64,000 nt of DNA, taken from positions 2,638,055 through 2,702,054 of the forward strand of contig SCFE01000014.1 of assembly GCA_004352715.1 (NCBI GenBank). The letters run 5' to 3'. This DNA is from Hofstenia miamia (lineage: Eukaryota; Xenacoelomorpha; Acoela). Of this stretch, positions 34,651 through 44,945 are shown piece after piece. Under the pieces are notes generated by a model. The model saw nothing but the letters and a program-made list of their open reading frames with translations, did not search any database and was not told the origin of the DNA. The first letter of the stretch is position 1. Each line of letters starts with the position of its first letter. The position numbers and the translations under genes are program-made.

Positions 34651-35176
34651 AACAAGATACATGGGGATCAATGTTAATAGTTTCTAAAACGATATCAGCA
34701 TTCAAATTGTGGAGGCCAACTNACATTTCAATTAAAACATATAATTTTTTGAAAAATATTCAAGAGTTATATTAAGAATATAAATTTGCGACTATTTGTA
34801 ATCGAAATTTTTACTCACATATGTAAAGGCGGTCGCTCAGTGGTAGAGCGTCTGCTTCGCATGCGGAAGTTTCAGGGTTCTACTCCCTGCTCGTCCAATT
34901 TTTATATTTTAGTTTTTGTATATAATACTTCGAAATGCAATTCCTTACTTTATATTCGTGCTTTTTAATTTTTACAACAATTTTTTTGATTTGCTATTAT
35001 ATATTTCAATATAAAGAATCAAAGCAAATTTATTTCTTAATGTATACAAAATTCTACAAACTAACACATGACAAAAGAAAAATAAAAAATAAAATATAAG
35101 CAAANAACAAGATACATGGGGATCAATGTTAATAGTTTCTAAAACGATATCAGCATTCAAATTGTGGAGGCCAACT
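34651..35176. repeat. Contig inserted between two copies of a 71-bp sequence
   Basis: 34,651-34,721 and 35,106-35,176 are identical and each abuts a single N (34,722 and 35,105). The 382 bases between the two N's are thus a separate contig placed inside a redundancy. Its true location is unproven. Confidence 0.8.
34828..34896 (+). tRNA. tRNA-Ala(CGC)-like sequence, acceptor stem imperfect
   Basis: The D arm GCTC-AGTGGTA-GAGC, the anticodon arm TCTGC-TTCGCAT-GCGGA (anticodon CGC) and the T arm CAGGG-TTCTACT-CCCTG all fold. Box A (TCGCTCAGTGG) and box B (GGTTCTACTCC) resemble the polymerase III consensus. The 3' acceptor strand CTCGTCC would need GGACGAG, but the 5' side reads GGCGGTC. This is consistent with a missing base plus changes, so it is a tRNA pseudogene, a tRNA-derived SINE head, or a gene damaged by an assembly error. 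It lies on the inserted contig described for 34,651-35,176. Confidence 0.6.
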
Positions 35177-38070
35177 CAATTAGGAATAATTTTTCCGGAA
35201 AATTCCGTTTAGACAAAATTCTGTCGAATTTAGCCAAATCAATAATGAACAAAGGTAATCAAAATACATATATTTTTACTATAAATTACCCACAATTTTA
35301 AATATGAATCAAGACGAAAGTGACAAATTTATTTAAGTGATTATGTAGAAGCAAAACTATTAGGATTGACGTTAATAATATTGTAAAGCAACTAAAGAAA
35401 TTTGGCTGTTGACAATGCCAGTTAACTCAACCTCACTAACAGCATTGAGCAATAGCGAAATTGCGACTGTTTTTTATTGTGAAAAATTTCCTTCAAAATC
35501 TTTCCTGCAATGTAGAGAAGACTGTTCATAAATATTGCAATTGAATTTATTGGCTTTTTATACAATGGCTGAAATGCTTGTAAAAATGTCAATGAATGAT
35601 TGCAGCTCGCTCTTTTCAGTTCACTAAATTCATCGTTGATATCGCATTCTAAAAAATACAGACGATGTCATCACCAACTGTTTCAGCAGAACGGTTTTTG
35701 AAACAAAGATGATGTAAACGTTGATCTGTAATCAAAGTGATCTAGGGAATAGTTTCCAGCACATTCATTTGTATGATTATTCGTATATTAAGGTTGTCGA
35801 TTCCTACGGTGATTCCCTTCTATGGTATAATTAATTAAAAAAATTTATACAGGTAAGTTTGTATAAAAACAGTATTGAGTAAGTTATGCTAAACAAATTA
35901 TGTTATCTTCATCCTTTGTTAAACTGAACGTTAACGTGAAAGATGAAAAGACTGGAAACAAATTTAGCTCCTAAGCCGGGAGAGTTGCGAATTAATTAAA
36001 ACGATGTCATTAAACATCATTGGAAGACGAAGTGAAAACTAGCGAATCAGACATCAAACAATGTAGCAAACGGAACAATATGAATCCCATTGCTATCGGA
36101 AAGTGCTCCAAATATGGAGCATTGTATAGGGTCTTCGCACTGCCTGGAAATCTGTAACTGCATTGAACTGCCTGGAAATTCTACGTTCTGCCTTTAGTGC
36201 CTGAAACTGCCTGGAAATTTTTTTTATGGTTCCAATTTATTTGCTTGCCTAAATGTATTTCTTCTTGACTGCATGTACATGTCACTGTTAGTTTTATACA
36301 TATTTGAAGGTGACAGCATCAACCATTGTCAGTGATTGGGATTGAAATGTCAATTCGGATCATCCGCTCCTAGCGCATTTTTTAGGAAGCATGCTTACGA
36401 GATCTTTTTCCAATCGGTCCCATTTATTTATTGAATACAAAATGCTGTAATCCAAATTTCCCAACTTTTCTTTTTTTGTATAATTTGTTTAAATTTGAAC
36501 TAAAAATGTTATACTCCTCCGTATTTGAACATGTAAATCAACAAAGCTTTCATATTTTGTTTGCCATTAGGATTTAAGGGGCTGGGTGACATTTCACCAA
36601 ATGAAAATATTTGCACCCACTTCGGTAAACTGTAAAAATTTAGAAACACAATATGTGCTTTGTAGGAATGATTGGATACAAGACACCTGTCATATGGATA
36701 TCACATCTAGTATTTTCAGAATTTTTATCAATGTCGAGATTTTTACGGTTAGCACATCTAATTGGCTTGTGGGCAACTGCCACCAAATTCTACTAACCCA
36801 AGTGTATAATCTCTCTATTTTCATATTTGTTTCTGACATTCTACTGCACATTTTTATACTGTGGTAATTCCAATAAATAAAATTTATTACTGGACTAACA
36901 AGTAACGTTAGGAATAGGTTCCTGACCAACATTTGAAATATCAATTAAAACTCAATAATTGTCTAACTATCTTAAGTACTGCTTGATATCACAAACTATA
37001 TTGATACTTCCACCTGGAATTTGCCAGAAATTTGCTTTTTCCAATTACGTCATTTTGCAACATTCCTTATACACACATCTCTTGAAATAATCTCATCAAA
37101 TTTTAAAATAATTGCCTGCCACAAAATGTTGTTTAAATTGGCACCTTCCTAAAAAAGATTGTCAGCGTAACTAGGAAGTACACCTGCACATCTTCATCCT
37201 TCATTATATTTCCAAAAAACTTACTCTTCCAACATCTGAAGCATATTGTTAACAATTTTGCAGTTTTAGCGTTGAATTTGGCAAAATAGTATTTTTTCGT
37301 TTCTATTATCATTAGTTATATGAACTGTGTATCTGAAATGCTCGTTCCCTAGTGCCGCATCTAGTCGTGGAAGTTAGGAAATCATTAACTTTTCGAACAA
37401 TCAAATTGATGACAAAAGTAACCCAGTATTTGTACTTTTGACTCCATTCCATCAAACTCAATGTAAGATTGTTTCACCCAAGGTGTACACCTTGGTTCCA
37501 TCTTTTTGGCTGCTTCAATAAAAATTTCTTTTCTTTAGCAAAAAATGTTTAAGTACATATGCATTATGTGGTTATAGCTGATTTATAAACTTACGTTAAT
37601 TTCACTCTGGAATAGTCTACTCATTTTGATTTTAAATCTGCGGACACTATCTTGCTCCCTGGAAATTGCTCCGGACAATAATCCTAAAGAAGCAATACAG
37701 AAAAATAATTTTGAAGGTCAAGATTAATCACATCTTTAATGATGAAAGTATCTTCATGTGTAATGCAGAAGACACTTAATGGATTCAAGACACTCCCCGC
37801 AACATTACACTTAGATGCCCCAGCAGAATATATCAACTCAAATATCATTTTGAGTCAGAGAGCTACCACTATTAACATTACAGAGGCTTTTTTCTCAACA
37901 GTAAATTTGATACATCGTTTTCTTTCGAGGTTTGACTTTATATTATAACCTATGCAAAGCATTATAAAACACCAGCTATCGAAAACTGAAAACCGAGCAC
38001 TTGCAACATTTGTTGCTTTTCCTGACGATTAATTGATTGAAATTATAGTATAAGGCCATTTTCAAAGAAA
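35177..38070. other. Intron part, no gene recognised
   Basis: It contains a triplicated word ACTGCCTGGAAAT (36,139; 36,167; 36,206) and a perfect 18-bp palindrome CCAAGGTGTACACCTTGG at 37,478-37,495. Frames of 70-93 codons here lack any family signature. Confidence 0.5.
36139..36218. repeat. Three direct copies of ACTGCCTGGAAAT
   Basis: Exact 13-base copies at 36,139, 36,167 and 36,206 with spacings of 28 and 39 bases. The intervening sequence also has partial copies (CTGCCTTTAGTGCCTGA). No function can be assigned. Confidence 0.8.
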
Positions 38071-38349
38071 GTGACGACGGTCATCAGAACTCTGTACAAA
38101 TGCCTAACAAAGATTATTTCAAATTGTCCGTATAAAGACTACGGCTTCCGGATGAATGTTTCTTATTCTCCGCACAAAAAATACTCGAATTATTTCATTG
38201 AGCAATTGGAAAATGAATTGGTTTTAGCTGTTTCTGAAAATAAAGACATTATTTTAATGGGAGACTACAACATTAATTATTTAGACCAAAAAGAACGAGA
38301 TAAAATTGACAATTTACTAAATATGTTTAATCTGAATATTGTTTGTTAA
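38071..38349 (+). pseudogene. LINE endonuclease (APE-type) fragment
   Basis: A 92-codon frame reads ..MNVSYSPHKKYSNYFIEQLENEL..ENKDIILMGDYNINYL..ERDKIDNLLNMFNLN. The pattern 'vYsPh....yf..le..l......i.iGDfNin' is the central part of the apurinic-type endonuclease of CR1/jockey-like LINEs, with GDYN carrying catalytic Asp and Asn. The frame stops after NIVC and no reverse transcriptase follows. An N lies at 38,394. Confidence 0.75.
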
Positions 38350-40136
38350 TAAAATTACGCTGTCAAGGGTCACTGCAACGAGTAGCACGCTTANTACGGA
38401 ATCTCATACCCTCTATTTTGTGGACAAGCATGTCAAAAATGATACCTCCGATTCAAGATGTACTACAACGTAATAGTAGACTCACTTTTCTGTTCAGTAG
38501 CCTTATAGCAGATCAATACTACGCACTAGCTTTCAACACTTAGTTACAGGAATCCCTATGTGAACGGAGTAAATGGTCTAAGCAAAATGAACTAGAGTAA
38601 ACACGAACAAAACAGAGAAAACAAATTCCCACAGAGGCGGCAAACTGTCATAACAGGGACGTCGTTTTCTTTCGCAACCAACCAAATCGAAATCGTAAGC
38701 TCCTACATATACATCGGCCTCGATCTTACAAACAAATGGAGCTTGAATATTACCAGAATTGCTCAATTTCGTAATCTCTCGTCGTCATCATTACATGCTG
38801 CTAGGAAACCTTACGATTTTGCAATTCTGCCTATTTTATCATACGAAATGGTTTCAATATGAAAACATACGCTTTCGTATCATCATCGAATGCGTGAACG
38901 TGCGAAAACATATTTCTTCAAATGGGTTCTTGGCCTTCATAAGGGAGCATCGAGCTCCAATGTTATACCAATGATCGATCAAAATTCGATTTCAGATTCA
39001 GCATTACAAGTTGCTCAATTCACCATCCACTATCTGATCTGTGTTACTCTTGTTTTGGTGTCGGAAGACATTATACTATATCAATTATTATACTGCGAAA
39101 GGAATGCCAACTTAGTCAGTTATCATTAATTTAATCTTCTTTATTTTATTTGTATACATACATACTGGATTGTAAATAATTTTATATTTAAATTAAATTT
39201 ATAAAACACGCATATACATGTACATGTACAATTCACATTAGATTATCTTCATTGATATTTTTTACCCTTAAGTGTTGCAGGTGCTTCCTAAAACATCATG
39301 AATACTTGCTATCAATAAAAGTGACACTTGTTCTGTACATTTTTTATGTTCCTAAAAATGTATCAAGTGAATGAAGGTTTTGTAGTTCATTAACTTCTTG
39401 ACAAATATCATAAAAGTTGAGCATTTCAAGTTAGAATTTTTTTGTATTCGGATAATTTTGGAAGAACCTTAGAATATGTGTTTTCTGACACTGAAGCTTG
39501 ATGAGTAAATTTGAGATTAACCCTTGGAAAATAAATAATATGAAAGTCCTTCGATTTTTAGAAAGTGGGGCCGCTTTTTAAATTGAGATATGTTTTTGAA
39601 AGTTAGCGTTACATTTTCATTTAAGATGTGGGTTGTTTGGGAAAAAATTGTTCAAATAGAATGAATATAATCGTTACCAAGTGACAACATACGCAATTTT
39701 AGAACTTGTTACCATATGAAAACTATTATTTTTTGAAAGTTTTGAACTTAATTGAAGACATTTATGCAGTGATTGTGATTAAGTAAACTGCAACAATTTC
39801 AAAACTTGAATAATTTACATATTGGGTGATGTCATGAATTGATTAGTAGCCATATGGGAATATTTACATTTTTAGCGATATATTTACTCTTGTACAACAA
39901 TATACAAGATTATTTATGATTATGTATGAAGAATAATACATTTAAAAAATAATATTTGTAAATATGCAATTTTACTATGAAATTTCACAAAATATTTGGT
40001 TGAATTTTTCAAATTTTTCAATTAATCACCAACAGCCTTTTATCAACTTTGAAGTAGAGCTTTTATGGAATTTCTGCAATAACAGAATAGATAAGTATAG
40101 CTTAAGCAAAAAAATGACGCATCATTGTATTTGAAT
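38350..40136. other. Intron part, no gene recognised
   Basis: AT-rich. A single N lies at 38,394, but no duplication is visible beside it. Several 60- to 80-codon frames lack motifs. Confidence 0.5.
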
Positions 40137-41289
40137 TAGGGTCCGGTGGTATACCGATACCGCGGTATTTTGACAATTCCAAAGCATAACGATACCGCAG
40201 TATCTTGCCAAAAAAATTGATCGCTATTTTATTTAAGAGTATGTATATTGTATGCAAGTCCGCGAATCAATATTTGCAGTATGGAAACTTGAAATACTTA
40301 TGTTCGAGTTCTACGATATATCACTTTAAAATACTTTTTAAAAAGAAATGTCTGTTAATCATGCAATAACAGTTATATGGCTGATACGGGCACAAAATGT
40401 TTTTATAAATACCTCATAAAAACGAGCTATTTTATAGAGATTTTTAAAAATCACATTTACAAATGTATATAGCCACTCCATTCGCGTTAAAGGAACATTA
40501 TTTCTTTGTAACAATAGTCATGATTATAAAAATTTAATTCTTTTATTTATGCTCAAGGTAGAAATGTCCATTGCAGTCTTCAATAAACTGGTGATGTGTA
40601 GCATTTCTTTAAGGTTATAAGTTGTACTTGTCTCTTGTCTTTTGACATTAAACATTGTTCTATGAAGCACTTAAAAGTTCTTTTTCTTGTTCAACGAAAT
40701 TCATGCATATTTGTAATAACTAGGTCTAATATAAGTCAATAATGTAAAAATTTAGAAGGCAATTCCTTTTCATGTAGGAAATTGGAAAATATCATATAAT
40801 TGATATAACCATGGTATACTACAACTGCAAAAAATGATGTTTTTGTCTTTATCTTTAATTATAGCTTTGTAGTGCTGAAATATTAACGTAACAAAAATTT
40901 AGAACCAAATAATGTCAAATTTTGAGGTAAAAAGAATGCGTAAAATATGTGTTATTTTAGGTAAAGTATTTATTTTTATAAGGTCAAGGGTTGCATTTTT
41001 TAACTAAAAAATAACAGTCCTGTTAATTAATCGAAATCCTCGGTATAATCCGCCATCATGTATCAGTCGCACCTCAAAGTTTGAAGGTTGTTTGTTGAGT
41101 TGCAGGTATGCAGGTTGTAACAAATCGCATTTACCATGGCACACTAATTTTGTCCTTCTCAACTTATCCATTAATTTAACAAACTTAATTTAACCATAAT
41201 TCCCAAATCAGCCAACACATTGTAACACGTGTCATCGACAAGGGCAAAATTGAACGATGTGTATGCCTAGTGTCTTTTTGTTAAATATA

Positions 41290-42605
41290 CAGGGTGAGCG
41301 AAAAGTCCCTAACACATTTAAAATTTGAATAAGTTTTAAAGTACATAATATATTCACATCCAATAAAAAAGAACATATAGTTAAATATTTACATTACATA
41401 AACAAGAACATATAGTTAAATATTTACATTTAACGATAATCAATAATGCTGGACTTGAATGATCGTATTCAAATTGTGCTACTTATGGCTGAGTTCAAAT
41501 CTCCTACAACTGTTCAACGCAAGTGGCCTAAACAGGATAAGCCAACAATAACTACAATTTGTCAGACCTATGAAAGGTTTCTGGAAACAGGGTCTGTTCA
41601 TGACAGACCAAGGTCTGGTCGCCCAAGTGCTGATGGTGATACAGTAGAAAAAGTCAAACATCATTTTGAAGAAAATCCAACAACTTCACACAGAAAAGCT
41701 TCCCTATCATTGTCTTTGCCCTCCAGATCAATTGGTGATATATTGAAATATAAAATTGGACTGACATCTTTAAGATTTCTCGAGTACAGCAGCTCCTTCA
41801 AGATGACCATGTAGCACGCAACAGCTTCTGAATTGATATTCTTAATCGGCATCAGCGGGATCCAAATTTTATTAGCCATATTCTTTCTTCAGATGAATCA
41901 AATTTTTCACCTAATGGCTCAGTATCATCCCACAATGCCCACATTTATGGATATGAAAGTCCACATGAGTATCAGGAAATTCAATTAAAGTCACCAAGTG
42001 TTACTGTATGGGCCGCTATGTCTATGACAAGCGTAATAGGGCCTTACTTTTTTGATGGTACGGTCAATGGCAATTCTTATGAGGATATGCTGTCAAGCTT
42101 TCTAATACCATCTCTGAAACAAAGAAAGAATCTGCAGCTCAACCATATTTCAGCAAGATGGGGCACCACCTCATTGGTCGTTACGTGTGAGAAAGCTGTT
42201 AAACGAAACATTCAAAGACTGCTGGATTGGAAGAAATGGGCCAATTGCCTGGCCTGCACGTTCGCCATATCTCACCCCATTAGATTTCTTCTTGTGGGGA
42301 TATGTGAAGGAGCTCGTGTATAGCAGAAAACCTAAGTCAATGGTGGACCTGAAAAAATACATTGCAGACGGAATAAAGACAATAACACTTGAGATTTGTC
42401 GCAAAACGTTTCAAAATCTCGAAAAAAGGCTTCATTTATGTGTTAATGAAAATTGTGGTCATTTTCAACATCTACTTTAAATTTCACATCTTGTTATAAA
42501 CTTAAGTTATTTAACTATATGTTCTTTTTTATTTGATGTGAATATATTATGTTTTTTATAACTTATTCAAATTTTAAATGTGTTAGGGACGTTTTGTTCA
42601 CCCTG
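41290..42605 (+). mobile_element. mariner-type element (DD41D) with about 100-bp TIRs
   Basis: Ends read CAGGGTGAGCGAAAAGTCCC on the left and CAGGGTGAACAAAACGTCCC on the right in reverse complement. The similarity continues for about 100 bases on each side (through GAACATATAGTTAAAT), so the inverted repeats are long. TA flanks both ends (41,288-41,289 and 42,606-42,607). It is nested in the hAT element and is therefore the younger insertion. Confidence 0.9.
41446..42480 (+). pseudogene. mariner-type transposase (DD41D), inactivated
   Basis: The N-terminal HTH region (LNDRIQIVLLMAEFKSPTTVQ.. and SVHDRPRSGRPS) is open from 41,446 to 41,814. The remainder lies in other frames: a segment with SSDESNFSP (first D), VTVWAAMS, then QQDGAPPHW (second D) and WPARSPYLTPLDFFLWGYVKELVYS (third D). 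There are 41 residues between the second and third catalytic Asp, so DD41D. At least two frame changes (near 41,775 and 42,150) and one in-frame stop (near 41,830) break it. All three catalytic residues are still legible, so decay is recent relative to the other Tc1 remnants. Confidence 0.85.
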
Positions 42606-42959
42606 TATATATATATTTTTTTTTCATAGTCATCCCGATACCGAACTGACTCCCAAAATTTTCATACCTCCGGCCCCTAATTTGACTGCATTTCTGTTTT
42701 TGACTTATTTCTTTGATTTTAACTTTTATAAAACTTTGTGATATAAATGTATTGACAAAGTTCTAGGGAACAGGAATGTAATTAAAACATTTAGACTTGT
42801 TGTTGTTTTTCTTTCTATTTCTGGCAATAAGCATCAAAAATGAGTGTACAAGCTACTGTAAACGCTATAGAATTTCAAGATTTTGAGTATGCTGTGGCAA
42901 AGGATATAGTTATTTATATAATCTATAAAATGCCTTTAAGAAAATTTCAACGTTGTTTA

Positions 42960-43823
42960 AAATTTTACAAAGTGGTGGATCACTCGTGGAAATGGCCGTA
43001 AGGGGAGGACCCTTCAGGTTAACAATCAATTTTAAATTTTACTCTTTTACTTTTATCAGCCTCCAACGTTAAAGAATGCACAAACGTGGCAAGAATCTCA
43101 GGACTTGCAGCAGAGGTATTTTTAGAAAGCTGGAATTTTTAAAATAATTACCAAAAAATATTTCTTATTTACCTTCCCTGCATGAAGAAAAGATGAAATT
43201 TTGTAACTAACTAGATAAACTTCAATTTTTATGATATTTTTATAATGGACCAAATTCTCTTTTAAATCCACCTCAACACAGTTTTGGAGTTCAAAACACG
43301 CAAAGATCCAGTTAAACAAAAGCCTAAATTCACTGCAAAAATTTTGGCCTGGGGAGCACTTTCATATCGAGGACTTTTCGAAAGCTATCCACCGATCGGG
43401 AACGATAAACAGCTAAAAAATTGCCAAATTATAATCAATTTTGTCAGTTATGCAAACGCTTATTTTATAGATTCCTGAACTATGCAATAAGAAAGATAGG
43501 GCCTCACATTTCATGGGTGAACAAAGAATATTTTCCTCAATATATTTAAGTTCTTCAGTGAGTACTAATTCACCCCATAGAGAATGTTTGACAGATACTG
43601 AATATGGAATCGTAACATTCAAGTTTTGAAAGCGTAAGGTACAATTTGATGAACTTTATTCCTAAGAGTTTATCACGCTGTCTCGAGAAAAAGGCAATTA
43701 ATACACTAAACATGAACTATGTGGTGACTGCAAGAAAGGGGCGGTTCCATTTATTTTGTTTTTTATATAAAAAATGGAAATTTAGGGTTTGGTTTGCGCC
43801 ACTTGTTTTGACTTGAACTATAG
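42960..43823 (+). pseudogene. Decayed Tc1-like transposase remnant
   Basis: In scattered frames one reads NVARISGLAAE (HTH-like) near 43,085, PKFTAKILAWGALSYRGLF near 43,320 (compare 'I.VWGA.S..G' of Tc1), HPIEN/ECL near 43,572, and NFIPKSLSRCLEKKA near 43,655. The right terminus at about 43,795-43,823 (GCGCCACTTG..TTGACTTGAACTATAG) resembles the terminal repeat of the element at 28,163-28,549, suggesting the same family. The left terminus could not be located. Many stops are present. Confidence 0.5.
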
Positions 43824-44945
43824 AACACATAATATCTTCATTCTCCTTATAGAAGTAAATTTTAGTTTTTTTCTAGTAACGCTGAAACTTGAAGTAGATC
43901 TATTTCGGTGTCAGTATGATAAATTTAGCCAAATTGCACATTCTATGGAAATAACAAAACTTTGCAGTACGTTTCTTGGTTTTCCTGATGTTAAATAACG
44001 TTTCGATTTCATTACTACGCGAATTTTTCTATTTCGGGTTGTAAATAGAAATATTTAATTTCAAATTTGTGTCTATTATCGTATAAACATCTTATCAAGA
44101 ACATTAGCATTTTGTTGTAGGATTTCATTTTCTTCAATTTGGGAAATATAAATGCAACATATCAATATGAAGTATTTTATGAAAATGAAGTCTGCATATA
44201 GGTAAATTCAAAATATTGGGTGCATATTATATACTCGTTTAAAGGCAAACCGATATAATTATTTTTTTATTTTGAAATGTCACTTTTGTATCAAAAAATT
44301 CGTACTTTCTAATACCCCTTCAGGGGGAATTGTTCAGGCTGGAGCTCATGGCAACTACCCTCTTTGGCCTCCTCTCTTAAGGCGGGTGCTGGTTACAAAT
44401 AGTATTTGTGGTTTTTAACTTTTACACATTAGTATTTTGGAAATGTTTATTAAAAAATTCGATTTATCTGATTAAGTCTGTTGTTCAAAACAGTTTGTAA
44501 AATTTCAGCTTGCTAAACAAACAAACAATGTTATTCGTATTTATTCACTAAGAAAATGCGCACATTCGTCCAATCATGCTTGTAGACGCAAAGGTGTTGA
44601 ATGAAATATTGAAAGATTCGCATCAGTTCCTTTTGTTGCAATATGGCACCAGATGTAGCTTAGTTCGATATTTTGTTCTTATTTAGGAAGCTTAAATACA
44701 CATAAATATCGTCAGTAAATTATATGCGTATTTGTAATGGATCTTACGTGTTCCCTAGATAACACATAGTATGTAAAGATAAATCGCATTTATCAGGTTT
44801 TTTCATTGAACTAATATGAGATAGTAAAGTTTGGTTTTTAAATAATCAAGTCATATTTTGTGTTCTATTAGACTATTAATATAAAATTAAACTTTTTCTT
44901 AACCACCTTTCGCACTCGGACATTTGTTGACTTCACCATTTTTAG
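43824..44945. other. 3' part of the DUF262-B intron
   Basis: AT-rich, no element recognised. It ends in the polypyrimidine-rich acceptor CTTCACCATTTTTAG. Confidence 0.5.

Larger units (their letters stand above)
40137..42679. mobile_element. hAT-type non-autonomous element interrupted by a mariner
   Basis: Left end TAGGGTCCGGTGGTAT, right end in reverse complement TAGGGGCCGGAGGTAT (14 of 16 identical). The outer flanks are ATTTGAAT (40,129-40,136) and ATTTGACT (42,680-42,687), an 8-bp target duplication with one change, as expected for hAT. The motif CGATACCG..GGTAT recurs near both ends. The mariner at 41,290-42,605 lies inside, so the host element was about 1.23 kb before that insertion. 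No hAT transposase was seen in it. Confidence 0.82.
26323..44945 (+). other. Intron of DUF262 gene B (18,623 bp)
   Basis: GTAAGT donor at 26,323 and TTCACCATTTTTAG acceptor ending at 44,945. Direct joining gives IRDATNLITNRNP-ECEEQLKNLIASIQDIL. This aligns without a length gap to the uninterrupted IRDIAIQLLSLDCDLSVTSKLTEIISK region of paralogue A, so no exon is missing between them. The intron is about twelve times longer than that of gene A, sits at a different position, and is populated by nested transposons. Confidence 0.8.

Noticed and set aside
36139-36218. CRISPR-like array
   Set aside because: Only three 13-base units with unequal spacing in a eukaryotic intron; no array structure.
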